From the NCBI GenBank assembly GCA_025993015.1, contig DAJPFV010000001.1, positions 930,001-994,000 of the forward strand: DNA of 64,000 nt. The letters run 5' to 3'. The DNA is from Coriobacteriaceae bacterium. Lineage in GTDB: Bacteria; Actinomycetota; Coriobacteriia; Coriobacteriales; Coriobacteriaceae. Below, in pieces: positions 33,765-41,452 of this stretch. The position numbers and the translations under genes are program-made. The first letter of the stretch is position 1. Each line of letters opens with the position of its first letter. A model generated the notes under the pieces. It was not told the DNA's origin. It worked only from the letters and a program-made list of their open reading frames with translations, and ran no database searches.

Positions 33765-35195
33765 TTAGGACAGGTCCTCGCCATTCGAAGCAATGACGCG
33801 CTTGTACCAGTCGAAGCTCTTCTTCTTGGAGCGCTTGAGGGTACCGTTGCCGGCGTCGTCGCGGTCCACGTAGATGAAGCCGTAGCGCTTGGACATCTCG
33901 CCCGTGCCGGCCGAGACCAGGTCGATCGGACCCCAGGTGGTGTAACCCAGCAGGTCGACGCCGTCCTCGGTCACCGCGTCGCGCATCGCGGCGATGTGCT
34001 GGCGCAGGTAATCGATACGGTAGTCGTCGTTGATGGAGCCGTCCTCCTCGACAACATCCTTGGCGCCCAGACCGTTCTCGACCACAAACAGAGGCTTCTG
34101 ATAGCGGTCGTACAGGTCGTTGAGAGTAATGCGGAAGCCTAGCGGATCGATGGCCCAGCCCCACTGGCTCTGCTGCAGGTAGGGGTTCTTGGCACCGGCG
34201 AAGGCGTTGCCCTGGGTCTTCTCGACGTCGGGATTGTCAGCGCCCGCGGAGCAGCGGGTGCTGTAGTAGCTAAAGCTGATGAAGTCGACGGTGTTGTCGG
34301 CCAGGATCTCGCGGTCCTCGTCGGTCATGCCCACATCGATGCCCAGGCGCTCGAGCTTCTTGACGGCATAGGCCGGGTAATAGCCACGGCTCTGGACGTC
34401 GACGAAGAAGTAGTTGTCCTGGTTGTCGAGCTGGGCCTGGCGCACATCGCCCGGGCGACAGCTGTAGGGGTAGTAGGTGCCGGCAGCGAGCATGCAGCCG
34501 ATCTTGACCTCGGGGTCGATCTCGTGGGCGATCTTGGTGGCCCAAGCGCTGGCGACGAGCTCGTTGTGGGCGGCCAGATACTCGACGGCCTCCCTGTTCT
34601 CGCCCTCCTCAAAAACCAGGCCGGCACCCATAAACGGCAGGTGCAGGATCATGTTGATCTCGTTAAAGGTGAGCCAATACTTCACCAGGCCCTTGTAGCG
34701 GGTGAAGATCGTGGTCGCGAGGTTCTTGTAGAAGTCAATGAGCTTGCGGTTGCGCCAGCCGCCGTATTCCTTGATGAGGTGAATCGGGCAGTCGAAGTGC
34801 GTGATGGTCACGAGGGGCTCGATGCCGTGCTTCTGGCACTCGCGGAACACGTCCTCGTAGAAGGCCAGGCCGGCCTCGTTGGGCTCGGTCTCATCACCGT
34901 TGGGGAAGATACGGGTCCATGCCAGGCTCATGCGGAAGGTCTTAAAGCCCATCTCGGCAAAGAGGGCGATGTCCTCCTTGTAGTGATGGTAAAAATCGAT
35001 GCCGGTCTGCGCGGGATAGTAGTAGCCGTCCTCGAAGTCGAGCATCTTGCGCTGGCCGGAGACCACCGCGAAGCGCTCGGAGCCGTGCGGGGCCACGTCC
35101 ACGTTGGCCAGGCCGCGGCCGTCCACGTTGTAGGCGCCCTCGCACTGGTTGGCAGCCGTCGCGCCGCCCCACAGGAAGTCATTACGGAAAGCCAT
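33765..35195 (-). CDS. 6-phospho-beta-glucosidase, GH1 (copy 2)
   Basis: The 476-residue enzyme is a second GH1 phospho-glucosidase. Its acid/base is E179 in TFNEI, its nucleophile E373 in VVENG, and its phosphate-binding motif SAGTGEMSKRYGFIYVD. It shares a promoter architecture with the copy at 1224-2672 but is not an exact duplicate, so the two may accept different aglycones. AAAGGA precedes the ATG. No permease is adjacent, so it relies on PTS uptake elsewhere, for example the EIIBC proteins in this window. Confidence 0.93.
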   Translation of the reverse strand: MAFRNDFLWGGATAANQCEGAYNVDGRGLANVDVAPHGSERFAVVSGQRKMLDFEDGYYYPAQTGIDFYHHYKEDIALFAEMGFKTFRMSLAWTRIFPNGDETEPNEAGLAFYEDVFRECQKHGIEPLVTITHFDCPIHLIKEYGGWRNRKLIDFYKNLATTIFTRYKGLVKYWLTFNEINMILHLPFMGAGLVFEEGENREAVEYLAAHNELVASAWATKIAHEIDPEVKIGCMLAAGTYYPYSCRPGDVRQAQLDNQDNYFFVDVQSRGYYPAYAVKKLERLGIDVGMTDEDREILADNTVDFISFSYYSTRCSAGADNPDVEKTQGNAFAGAKNPYLQQSQWGWAIDPLGFRITLNDLYDRYQKPLFVVENGLGAKDVVEEDGSINDDYRIDYLRQHIAAMRDAVTEDGVDLLGYTTWGPIDLVSAGTGEMSKRYGFIYVDRDDAGNGTLKRSKKKSFDWYKRVIASNGEDLS

Positions 35196-35231
35196 ACATC
35201 GATCCTTTCACACGCTGTTTGTCGTGATTTC

Positions 35232-35341
35232 AGTATCCCTGCAAACAGCGCGTCGCTCAACGGCAACGGCGCAGGTCGACACTTCTTTTCGCACGCGGGC
35301 ACCCGCCAGCCGCCCCCGTCTGATACTTTTTGATACCCGCC
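35232..35341 (-). promoter_or_regulatory. Promoter and two-part upstream element, second GH1 gene
   Basis: The minus strand has TTGAGC, 17 bp, then GATACT (-10 at 35232-35237). On the plus strand CGACACTTCTTTTCGC (35277-35292) and TGATACTTTTTGATACC (35321-35337) repeat the arrangement before the GH1 gene at 1224-2672, with the same 40-bp distance to the -10. TGATAC occurs twice, ten bases apart, in the far block, which suggests a dimer site. Confidence 0.65.
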
Positions 35342-35358
35342 TGCCCCGACCACCACAA

Positions 35359-35586
35359 GCACCTTTGTGGCGGATTGGGCCCGTTTGTCTCAATCTGTAA
35401 CAGTTAGGCCGTCAAAACCGGGCTTGGCGTTACAGATTGAGATTGTCCGGGCGGCCCCCGCGGTTCGTCTTGATCTGTAACAGATAGAGACGATTTAGCG
35501 CGCCAACTGTTACAGACCGAGACGAAGGACCCTAATCCACGGTGATGTCGAGGTTCTTGCCGACGAGGCCCACGTAGCCGCCCTCG
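35359..35586. repeat. 228-bp direct repeat, copy 1
   Basis: This segment recurs at 36781-37008 without gaps and with about a dozen mismatches, all transitions. It contains two palindromes built on TCTGTAACAG/CTGTTACAGA and the last 18 codons of a DUF4867 gene. The two copies flank an ATPase gene. Confidence 0.95.
35532..35586 (-). pseudogene. 3' fragment of DUF4867 gene, inside repeat copy 1
   Basis: The minus frame encodes EGGYVGLVGKNLDITVD and a TAG stop, identical in protein to the end of the intact gene at 36954-37598. The rest of the gene is missing: similarity ends abruptly at 35586. It is a by-product of the duplication. Confidence 0.85.
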
Positions 35587-35607
35587 ATTGGCAGACAATT
35601 TGACTGA

Positions 35608-35645
35608 ATAGGAAAGAAAGGAAAAAATAGGAAAGAAAGGAAAGG
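35608..35645. repeat. 19-bp purine-rich tandem repeat
   Basis: ATAGGAAAGAAAGGAAA occurs at 35608 and again at 35627, a 19-bp period, just before the ATPase start. The second unit runs into its ribosome site AAAGGAG. Confidence 0.85.
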
Positions 35646-35651
35646 AGACTT

Positions 35652-36758
35652 ATGACTGAAACCATCTTCTCCCCCTCATTTGGAAATCGCCCATCCTATC
35701 TCGTCGGGCGCGAAACTGTAATTTCGACATTCATATCCGGCCTTGAGCAGGAACCGGGCAATCGCGACCGAGCCATGCTCATGCTTGGACAGCGAGGCAG
35801 CGGCAAGACAGTTCTTCTGTGGGAACTTGCCGACCGCGCACGCAAGCTCGGCTTTGTTGTCGCCACGCCTACCGTAGCCTCCGAGGATATGCTCGAGCGC
35901 ATTGTCGAGAAAATCCAAGAAGCAGGCAAACCTTACGTCAACAAACGCCGCCTTCCCAAACTCGCGAGCGGCAGCCTAAGTGTTTTCGGGCTCTCGGCAG
36001 GCCTCGAGTTCACACGAGACGTGCAGGAGACCAAGAGCTTTCAGTTCAAGCTCACGCAGCTCGCGCGCAAACTGACCGAGCAGGGGCACGGCATCCTCAT
36101 CCTCATCGACGAGCTCCAAGCAAATTCACCCGAGATCAGACAGCTCGTCACCGCCTATCAAGAGCTGGTCGGCGAACGACTCAACGTCGCGCTCGTCATG
36201 GCGGGCCTTCCGGGAGCCGTCTGCGCAACACTCAATGACCGTGTGCTGACATTTCTCAACCGCGCTCGAAAGGTCACGCTCGAGCCACTTTCGGTCGGAG
36301 ATGTCGATACCTATTACCAGCGGGCTTTCGATGAGCTCGGCCTTGATATTCCAAGCGATCTTCGCCTCCGTGCCGCTCGCGCAACCCAAGGCTCGCCCTA
36401 TATGCTGCAACTCATCGGCTATAACATCGCCAATCGCTGCAGGACAGGCGAACGTGCGACGCAAGGGTTAATCGACGGAGCCATCGAGGCGTCGAAAGTC
36501 GATTTCGAAAACGATGTGTGCGAAACGACGCTCGCCGCGCTGTCAGACCAAGACGTCGCGTTTCTCTCCGCAATGACTGATGACGAAGACGCTGTGTCTC
36601 GCATTTCTGATGTTGCGAAGCGCATGTCAGTCACACCCGACTATGCGCAAAAGTATCGCCGGCGCCTCATCGACGCCGGCGTTATCGAGCAGGCGCGCCG
36701 CGGCTACGTGCGCTTCGCCGTCCCCTATATGGCCGATTACCTGCGCAGCCAGCTCTAG
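35652..36758 (+). CDS. AAA ATPase, Orc1/ExeA-like
   Basis: The 368-residue protein has a Walker A motif GQRGSGKT (46-53), a Walker B motif ILILIDELQ (148-156) and a sensor region (VALVMAGLPG). A C-terminal winged-helix part follows (residues about 290-368: ALSDQDVAFLSAM, VTPDYAQKYRRRLIDAGVIE). This build is shared by archaeal-type ATPases and helper ATPases that bind DNA. AAAGGAG precedes the ATG. It is the only gene between two 228-bp direct repeats and is on the opposite strand to both neighbours, so it looks like an inserted cassette. Its role, perhaps defence, mobility or toxin/antitoxin-like, is unknown. Confidence 0.85.
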   Translation: MTETIFSPSFGNRPSYLVGRETVISTFISGLEQEPGNRDRAMLMLGQRGSGKTVLLWELADRARKLGFVVATPTVASEDMLERIVEKIQEAGKPYVNKRRLPKLASGSLSVFGLSAGLEFTRDVQETKSFQFKLTQLARKLTEQGHGILILIDELQANSPEIRQLVTAYQELVGERLNVALVMAGLPGAVCATLNDRVLTFLNRARKVTLEPLSVGDVDTYYQRAFDELGLDIPSDLRLRAARATQGSPYMLQLIGYNIANRCRTGERATQGLIDGAIEASKVDFENDVCETTLAALSDQDVAFLSAMTDDEDAVSRISDVAKRMSVTPDYAQKYRRRLIDAGVIEQARRGYVRFAVPYMADYLRSQL

Positions 36759-36760
36759 GC

Positions 36761-36798
36761 AACCACCGCAAAGGGGACAGGCACCTTTGTGGTGGGTT
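36761..36798. repeat. CCACCACAAAGG palindrome, inverted copy
   Basis: AACCACCGCAAAGGGGACAG and GCACCTTTGTGGTGGGTT pair. It starts two bases after the ATPase stop codon and spans the left edge of repeat copy 2. A shortened form is at 35349-35373, at the left edge of copy 1. Confidence 0.85.
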
Positions 36799-37008
36799 GG
36801 GCCCGCTTGTCTCGATCTGTAACAGTTAGGCCGTCAAAACCGGGCTTGGCGTTACAGATTGAGATTGTTCGGGCGGCCCCCGTGGTTCGTCTTGATCTGT
36901 AACAGATAGAGACGATTTAGCGCGCCAACTGTTACAGATTGAGACGGAAGACCCTAGTCCACGGTGATGTCGAGGTTCTTGCCGACGAGACCTACGTAGC
37001 CGCCCTCG
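36781..37008. repeat. 228-bp direct repeat, copy 2
   Basis: See copy 1 at 35359-35586 (offset 1422 bp). In this copy the end of the repeat is the 3' end of the intact DUF4867 gene, so this is the original position. Confidence 0.95.
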
Positions 37009-37598
37009 GCAGCCTTGGGACTATCTGCGTGGCAGAGAACCCACTTGTCGGCCTTCCAGTAGCAGTAGCTATCACCGGCCGCGGGCATGTCGGCCGCAGC
37101 CTCGGGGCGCGGACCGTTGGTGCCGGCGGGCAGCGCAACCATCACCTGGAAGCCGCCGCCGTCGACCATGCACGGCGTGTAGTGCAGCGTGGTGGCGTAG
37201 ACCTCAACGAGCGTGCCGGCGGGCGCGCGGAACGCCTTGACCTGCGCGGTGTCGAGCTTGCCGTCGACAATCTGCTCGCGCTTGGCCAGCAACAGGATAA
37301 AGTCGCGAGCACCCAGGTTGAACTCGCTCGCGCGGTGATACTCCAAGCAGTTGAGCTTCGTGTTGTGGCCGTTGCACCAGCCCAGCTGGAACGGACGGCC
37401 GCCATACATGAGCAGGCCGAGCGTGTCGGCGCCCTCGACCTGCTCCAGCTCGGGCGCGGAGGCCACGTACTTGCTGCCCTCGGGGACGGGCGTTGCGGAG
37501 AGCACCTCGACGAGCGGGGCGGTCAGGCTGGACGGAACGTCGTCCCACACGCGGCCATAGGGCTTGAATTCGGGGTCGGTAACAGAGTAGATTTGCAT
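36954..37598 (-). CDS. DUF4867 family protein
   Basis: The 214-residue cytoplasmic protein resembles the DUF4867 family, cupin-like proteins often next to sugar metabolism genes. Visible hallmarks are QIYSVTDPEFKPYGRVW at the start, GWCNGHNTKLNCLEYHRASE (about 95-114), and VYATTLHYTPCMVDGGGF, with several histidines that could bind a metal. A sugar-phosphate or lyxose isomerase-like activity would fit the fold but is not shown. AGGAGCG precedes the start MQIYSV. The end of the gene is duplicated at 35532-35586. Confidence 0.8.
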   Translation of the reverse strand: MQIYSVTDPEFKPYGRVWDDVPSSLTAPLVEVLSATPVPEGSKYVASAPELEQVEGADTLGLLMYGGRPFQLGWCNGHNTKLNCLEYHRASEFNLGARDFILLLAKREQIVDGKLDTAQVKAFRAPAGTLVEVYATTLHYTPCMVDGGGFQVMVALPAGTNGPRPEAAADMPAAGDSYCYWKADKWVLCHADSPKAAEGGYVGLVGKNLDITVD

Positions 37599-37672
37599 GT
37601 TCGCTCCTGTTCGTTTGTGTGACAGTATGAACATTCTAGAACAATTTCTTCCTGTTTTGAGCACTCGGTATG

Positions 37673-37703
37673 AAAAAGCGCCCCCACACGAGCGGGGGCG
37701 CTT
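37673..37703 (-). terminator. Rho-independent terminator after luxS
   Basis: AAGCGCCCCC pairs with GGGGGCGCTT, with a T-run following on the minus strand, 31 bp past the luxS stop. Confidence 0.9.
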
Positions 37704-37733
37704 CTGGTACGAACGATATTCCCGCGAGCAGCC

Positions 37734-38222
37734 TTACGCCTGCTGATAGTGCAGGTGAGCCTCGTCGATATCGATCAGATCGCGGTCGAGGTAGCGGCGC
37801 GCGAGCCAATTTGCCATGGGGAGGTTCTGGTCCAGGTAGTTGCCGCATTCCTCGGGCGCGGCGCCGGGAACTTCGCCCTCAAACCCGGCAACGAACTCGA
37901 ACAGCTCGCGCACGAGCGGCAGGATCTCCTCACTCGTCACCTCGCCAAACACAACCAGGTAAAAGCCCGTGCGGCAGCCCATAGGGCCAAAGTAGACAAT
38001 ACGGCTCGACCACTCGGCATGGTTGCGAAGGAACGTCGCGCCCAGATGCTCGATGGTGTGGCACTCGGCCGTGTTCATAACCGGTTCTTTGTTGGGCGTG
38101 GTCAAGCGCAGGTCAAAGGTGGTGACGGCGGCACCGGTCGCCGGATCGCGGTCGACGCGGCTCACATACACGCCGGGCTCAAGCAGCAGATGGTCAACGG
38201 AAAAACTCGCGATGCGCTCCAT
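37734..38222 (-). CDS. luxS: S-ribosylhomocysteine lyase
   Basis: LuxS splits S-ribosylhomocysteine into homocysteine and DPD, the precursor of autoinducer-2, as part of the activated methyl cycle. The 162-residue protein has the metal-binding HTIEH at residues 55-59, the catalytic cysteine C83 in GPMGCRTGFY, and the third metal ligand C126 in EECGNYL. Length and motifs fit the family exactly. GAGAGGA precedes the ATG and a strong terminator follows, so it is monocistronic. Confidence 0.97.
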   Translation of the reverse strand: MERIASFSVDHLLLEPGVYVSRVDRDPATGAAVTTFDLRLTTPNKEPVMNTAECHTIEHLGATFLRNHAEWSSRIVYFGPMGCRTGFYLVVFGEVTSEEILPLVRELFEFVAGFEGEVPGAAPEECGNYLDQNLPMANWLARRYLDRDLIDIDEAHLHYQQA

Positions 38223-38237
38223 GGCAGATCCTCTCGG

Positions 38238-38337
38238 TAGTCAATTTGGGACAGGGCTCTTTTAGCTGGTCGCAACAATCCCACCCATGATAGCAGTCAA
38301 AAAAGCCCCGTCCCAAATGACTACTTTGGGACGGGGC
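38238..38337. repeat. Three-armed GGGACGGGGC palindrome
   Basis: TAGTCAATTTGGGACAGGGC at 38238-38257 can pair with the complement at 38305-38323. That arm can also pair with TTTGGGACGGGGC at 38325-38337. The two pairings exclude each other. It lies between luxS and the ROK gene. Confidence 0.75.
38299..38337 (-). terminator. Terminator at the end of the isomerase-ROK operon
   Basis: On the minus strand GCCCCGTCCCAAA and TTTGGGACGGGGC form a tight stem followed by six T. It ends the gene set that runs from 44626 down to the ROK gene. Confidence 0.85.
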
Positions 38338-38390
38338 GCCGCGCAGCCGATAATATCGACCGTTCAGCATCTAGTTTTCTGACCCCTCAC

Positions 38391-38483
38391 CTATTGATGC
38401 TGCGTCGTCCGCAATGCAGAGCGTGCGAGCAGCTCAACAGCCAAAAACCCGGCAGCGACTGTAATCGCCACCAGACCAATAGA
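38391..38483 (-). pseudogene. Possible C-terminal scrap of a membrane protein
   Basis: Between the ROK stop and its terminator a minus frame encodes SIGLVAITVAAGFLAVELLA then RSALRTTQHQ and a TAG stop. It reads like one last membrane helix with a polar tail but has no start codon or ribosome site. It may be what is left of a deleted transporter gene. Chance is possible. Confidence 0.3.
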
Positions 38484-38493
38484 TGGCCTGCAC

Positions 38494-39432
38494 TTACAGC
38501 ACCTGCAAACAAGTTGCGACGGCACCGTAGATATTGGCGTCGTTACCCAGCTGCGCCGGGACCACGTGCGGACGAGGCATATCTTTCAGAAAACCAGTGT
38601 AGTGCGCCATGACGTCATCCATCTTACGGTCGAGCGCCTCGAACAGCGCGGGATGGCAGCTGATGCCACCACCAATCGCGAAGACTGCCGGGTCGATGAC
38701 GCACTGCAGATTCACAAGCACACGATCAAACAGCTCAGCATAGGCATCCAATCCGCGCTGCACGGCGGCGACTTCGGACGCGCTCCCGTGCTCCAGTAGC
38801 TCGAAGATCCGTCGGCCATCGAGGGCCTCCAGTTCAGCTTCATCCGAAATGCCAAGTTCGACTGCCACGAGATTCTGCAGGCCGTGCCATCCGCTCGAAG
38901 TCGCGAACGTATCACGATGATCAAGCGGTTCGCTTACGTTGTTGGACAGGAAGCTGAACTCGCCCGCGAAGCCGCCCGCACCTGTCAGCACCCGGCCGTC
39001 AACCACGATGCCTCCGCCGATGCCCGTACCGATTACCGCCACGCAACCCACGTCCACGCCGCGCAACGCGCCGGCAGCGTACTCGCCAAGCGCACAGCTT
39101 TTGCCGTCGTTGACAACGGTCACGGGCAGCCCCAGCCGTTCGCGCAGCGCTCGGCCAAGCGGAAACCCGTCCATGTACGGCAGCGCACCACCGCGATGGA
39201 TCGTCCCGTCTGGATCGACCTCGTAACCGAAGATGCCACCTGGGGCCGAGATGCCCACGCCTACAACCTGTCCGCGATACGGCCCTACGAGTGCCGCGAG
39301 CGCGTCGACCAGCTGATCGGCCGAGACGAACGCCGTCGGAATCGAACCACGGTCACCAAACTCGTAGTTCTCATTCACAATCGCCCATTTGACGCTCGTT
39401 CCGCCGATATCAATTCCAAACAGCTGCCTCAT
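38494..39432 (-). CDS. ROK family sugar kinase
   Basis: The 312-residue protein has the ROK ATP-binding start FGIDIGGTSVKWAIV, the sugar-site VGVGISAPGG, the catalytic aspartate region VVNDGKSCALGEY and the second phosphate loop IGTGIGGGIVVDG. There is no N-terminal HTH, so it is a kinase, not a repressor. The usual CxCG zinc motif after GEF is missing (LSNNVSEPLDHRD stands there), as in beta-glucoside kinases. AGGGGAG precedes the ATG. It is the last gene of the isomerase-transketolase-kinase run. The sugar is unknown. Confidence 0.9.
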   Translation of the reverse strand: MRQLFGIDIGGTSVKWAIVNENYEFGDRGSIPTAFVSADQLVDALAALVGPYRGQVVGVGISAPGGIFGYEVDPDGTIHRGGALPYMDGFPLGRALRERLGLPVTVVNDGKSCALGEYAAGALRGVDVGCVAVIGTGIGGGIVVDGRVLTGAGGFAGEFSFLSNNVSEPLDHRDTFATSSGWHGLQNLVAVELGISDEAELEALDGRRIFELLEHGSASEVAAVQRGLDAYAELFDRVLVNLQCVIDPAVFAIGGGISCHPALFEALDRKMDDVMAHYTGFLKDMPRPHVVPAQLGNDANIYGAVATCLQVL

Positions 39433-39458
39433 GGCCGCTCCCCTCTCGCTCAATGCGT

Positions 39459-39815
39459 CTACATGCTCGCAGGCTCTTCCATAAAGGCCATGAGCCTGCA
39501 GTTGAGCAGACGACCCCAAAACGTGCAGATACCGCCCGCCAGGAGCGCGGCGGCTACGGTGCCGATACCGATGCCCACCGCAGCACCCGTACGCACAAGC
39601 CCGTAGACCAGTGAGATGCCCACACAGCTCCCGTCAAAGAAATACTTCGCCTTACCAAATTCACAGTGAAACACCTGGGAGAGCGTCTGCACCATGCCGT
39701 CGGGCGCAACGGGAACGAGCCGCGCGGAGACGATCGGCGTCACGCCGAGCGCTGTGCGTGCATTCATTACAACGCCGCAGCTCAGGAATAGAATCCCACA
39801 TACGTAGACCATCAT
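39459..39815 (-). pseudogene. Shortened YczE/YitT-like membrane protein
   Basis: The 118-residue frame has a first helix with VYVCGILFLSCGVVMNARTA and LGVTPIVS, a typical start of YczE-like membrane proteins. It then passes directly to FGKAKYFFDGSCVGISLVYG and a glycine-rich last helix pair. Full members have about 200 residues, so the middle helices seem to be missing. The N-terminus also lacks a ribosome site. An internal deletion is the likely cause; a genuine small variant is possible. It lies between the FGGY kinase and ROK genes. Confidence 0.5.
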
Positions 39816-39908
39816 TCGACGCGTTGGACTCTACCGCATCACATCACTCTCTCGTTCGCATCTTCACCTATCGGCACGAATAGCGCTCCGTAACATCGCC
39901 CCAAGGCG

Positions 39909-41396
39909 TCACTCGTACGCAATCGTCGCCTCGACGGCATGGCGCCAGCCGGCGATCTTTTTGGCTCGCTCGTCAGCGGGCATCGACGGCTCCACGATGC
40001 CACGGGCGCCGTAGACGTCGACGACATCGCGCGTATACATGCCCAGCGCGATACCGCAGGCCCAAGCCGCGCCCAGACCGCTCATCTCGTCGTTGCTCGC
40101 AATGCGGATGGGCGAGCCGACCAAATCGCTCTCAAACTGCATCAGGTACGCGTCGCGCGTGGGGCCGCCGTCAACACGAAGCTCGGCAAGCGCCGCGCCC
40201 GAATCCTCGACCATCGCATCAATGACGTCAAAAATCTGATAGGCGATCGACTCGTCGGCAGCCTTTACGAACTCCGCGCGGCCCGTGGTGCGTGTCATAC
40301 CAAAAACGCATCCCTCGGCATCACTTGCCCAGTGCGGCGCACCCAGGCCGGTAAACGCCGGCACAAAGTAAACATGGCTCGCCGGGTTGGCGGCGTAGCA
40401 CAGGTCGGTGACCTCCTCGGGGTTGTTGATGAGCTCCAGGTCGTCGCGCAGCCAGGTCTTGACGGCGCCGGCGTAGCTCACGTTGCCCTCGAGTACATAC
40501 TCGGTCACGCCATCCATACGCCACGCAAGCGAGCTCGAAAGCCCGTGCGAGCTGGCGACAAACTCGTTGCCGACGTTCATCATGACCGAGCTACCGGTGC
40601 CATAGGTCGCTTTGGCCATGCCGCGGCTGTGGCAACCCTGCGCAAACAAGGCCGCGTGGCTGTCGCCCAGCACGCCGTGAATGGGCACGGGCGCCGGCAA
40701 AAAGCCGCCCAGATCCGTCGTGCCGAACAGTCCATCGGAATCGGTCACCTGCGGCAGGCAGGCCACGTCAACGCCAAAGGCCTCGCACACTGGCTCGCTC
40801 CAGCAGCCACGGCGCAGGTCAAAGAGCTGCGTGCGGCTGGCGTTGGACCAGTCGCAGCGGAACTCTGCGCCGCCCGTGAGCGTCCAGACCACCCAGGCAT
40901 CGATGGTGCCCAGGCACAGTTCGCCAGCCGCCGCGGCCTCGGCAGCAGCGGGAACGTTCGCGAGGATCCAAGCCATCTTGCCCGCCGGGTAGTAGGGCGA
41001 GAGCACCAGGCCCGTCGTGTCACGCACCAGCTCGGCCGCACCCTCGCGCGCGGCCAGCTTGTCGCACAGCTCGCGGGCGCGGGCGCACTGCCACACCACG
41101 GCGTCGCACAGCGGCTCGCCCGTCGTGCGGTTCCAGGCAACGGTGGTCTCGCGCTGGTTGGAGATGCCGATACCGGCGACGTCGGCCGGATCGACCCCGG
41201 TCTCCTCCACCACGGCACGTGCCACGGCCAGCACATTGGTGGCAATCTCGGCCGGATCATGGCTCACCCAGCCGGCCTCGTTGACAATCTGGCGATGCGA
41301 ACGGTCGGCACGATGAATCAAATGGCCGCCCTCGTCTACCAGCAGCGCCTTGGTGCCCTGCGTGGATTGATCGATTCCGATGATGTAGCGGCCCAT
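39909..41396 (-). CDS. FGGY-family carbohydrate kinase
   Basis: The 495-residue kinase belongs to the FGGY family: N-terminal ATP-binding IIGIDQSTQGTKALLVDEGG, central GISNQRETTVAWNR and DAVVWQCAR, the second-domain GDSHAALFAQGC, and AELRVDGGPTRDAYLMQF near the end. It is close to glycerol and xylulose kinases. The neighbours (sugar isomerase and split transketolase) argue for a ketose such as a xylulose, ribulose or apulose as substrate, not glycerol. AAAGGGG precedes the ATG. A 35-bp perfect palindrome separates it from the transketolase gene upstream. Confidence 0.88.
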   Translation of the reverse strand: MGRYIIGIDQSTQGTKALLVDEGGHLIHRADRSHRQIVNEAGWVSHDPAEIATNVLAVARAVVEETGVDPADVAGIGISNQRETTVAWNRTTGEPLCDAVVWQCARARELCDKLAAREGAAELVRDTTGLVLSPYYPAGKMAWILANVPAAAEAAAAGELCLGTIDAWVVWTLTGGAEFRCDWSNASRTQLFDLRRGCWSEPVCEAFGVDVACLPQVTDSDGLFGTTDLGGFLPAPVPIHGVLGDSHAALFAQGCHSRGMAKATYGTGSSVMMNVGNEFVASSHGLSSSLAWRMDGVTEYVLEGNVSYAGAVKTWLRDDLELINNPEEVTDLCYAANPASHVYFVPAFTGLGAPHWASDAEGCVFGMTRTTGRAEFVKAADESIAYQIFDVIDAMVEDSGAALAELRVDGGPTRDAYLMQFESDLVGSPIRIASNDEMSGLGAAWACGIALGMYTRDVVDVYGARGIVEPSMPADERAKKIAGWRHAVEATIAYE

Positions 41397-41414
41397 GGCC
41401 ACCCCTTTCAAAAC

Positions 41415-41449
41415 GAATGTGACAAAGGGACGGTCCCTTTGTCACATTC
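41415..41449. repeat. 35-bp perfect palindrome inside the operon
   Basis: GAATGTGACAAAGGGAC and GTCCCTTTGTCACATTC meet around one base. It fills the gap between the transketolase C-subunit and the kinase gene, both read leftward, so it could trim or weaken the kinase part of the message. Confidence 0.9.
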
Positions 41450-41452
41450 CAA

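Noticed and set aside
35387..35520. Repeated TCTGTAACAG palindromes considered as a CRISPR-like array
   Set aside because: Only two pairs per repeat copy, in inverted orientation, without regular spacers or cas genes.
38494..39432. ROK protein as a transcriptional repressor
   Set aside because: There is no N-terminal HTH; the protein starts directly with the ATP-binding motif.
39909..41396. Assignment as glycerol kinase (glpK)
   Set aside because: Overall similarity allows it, but the N-terminal motif and the isomerase-transketolase context fit a ketose kinase better, so only the FGGY family is given.
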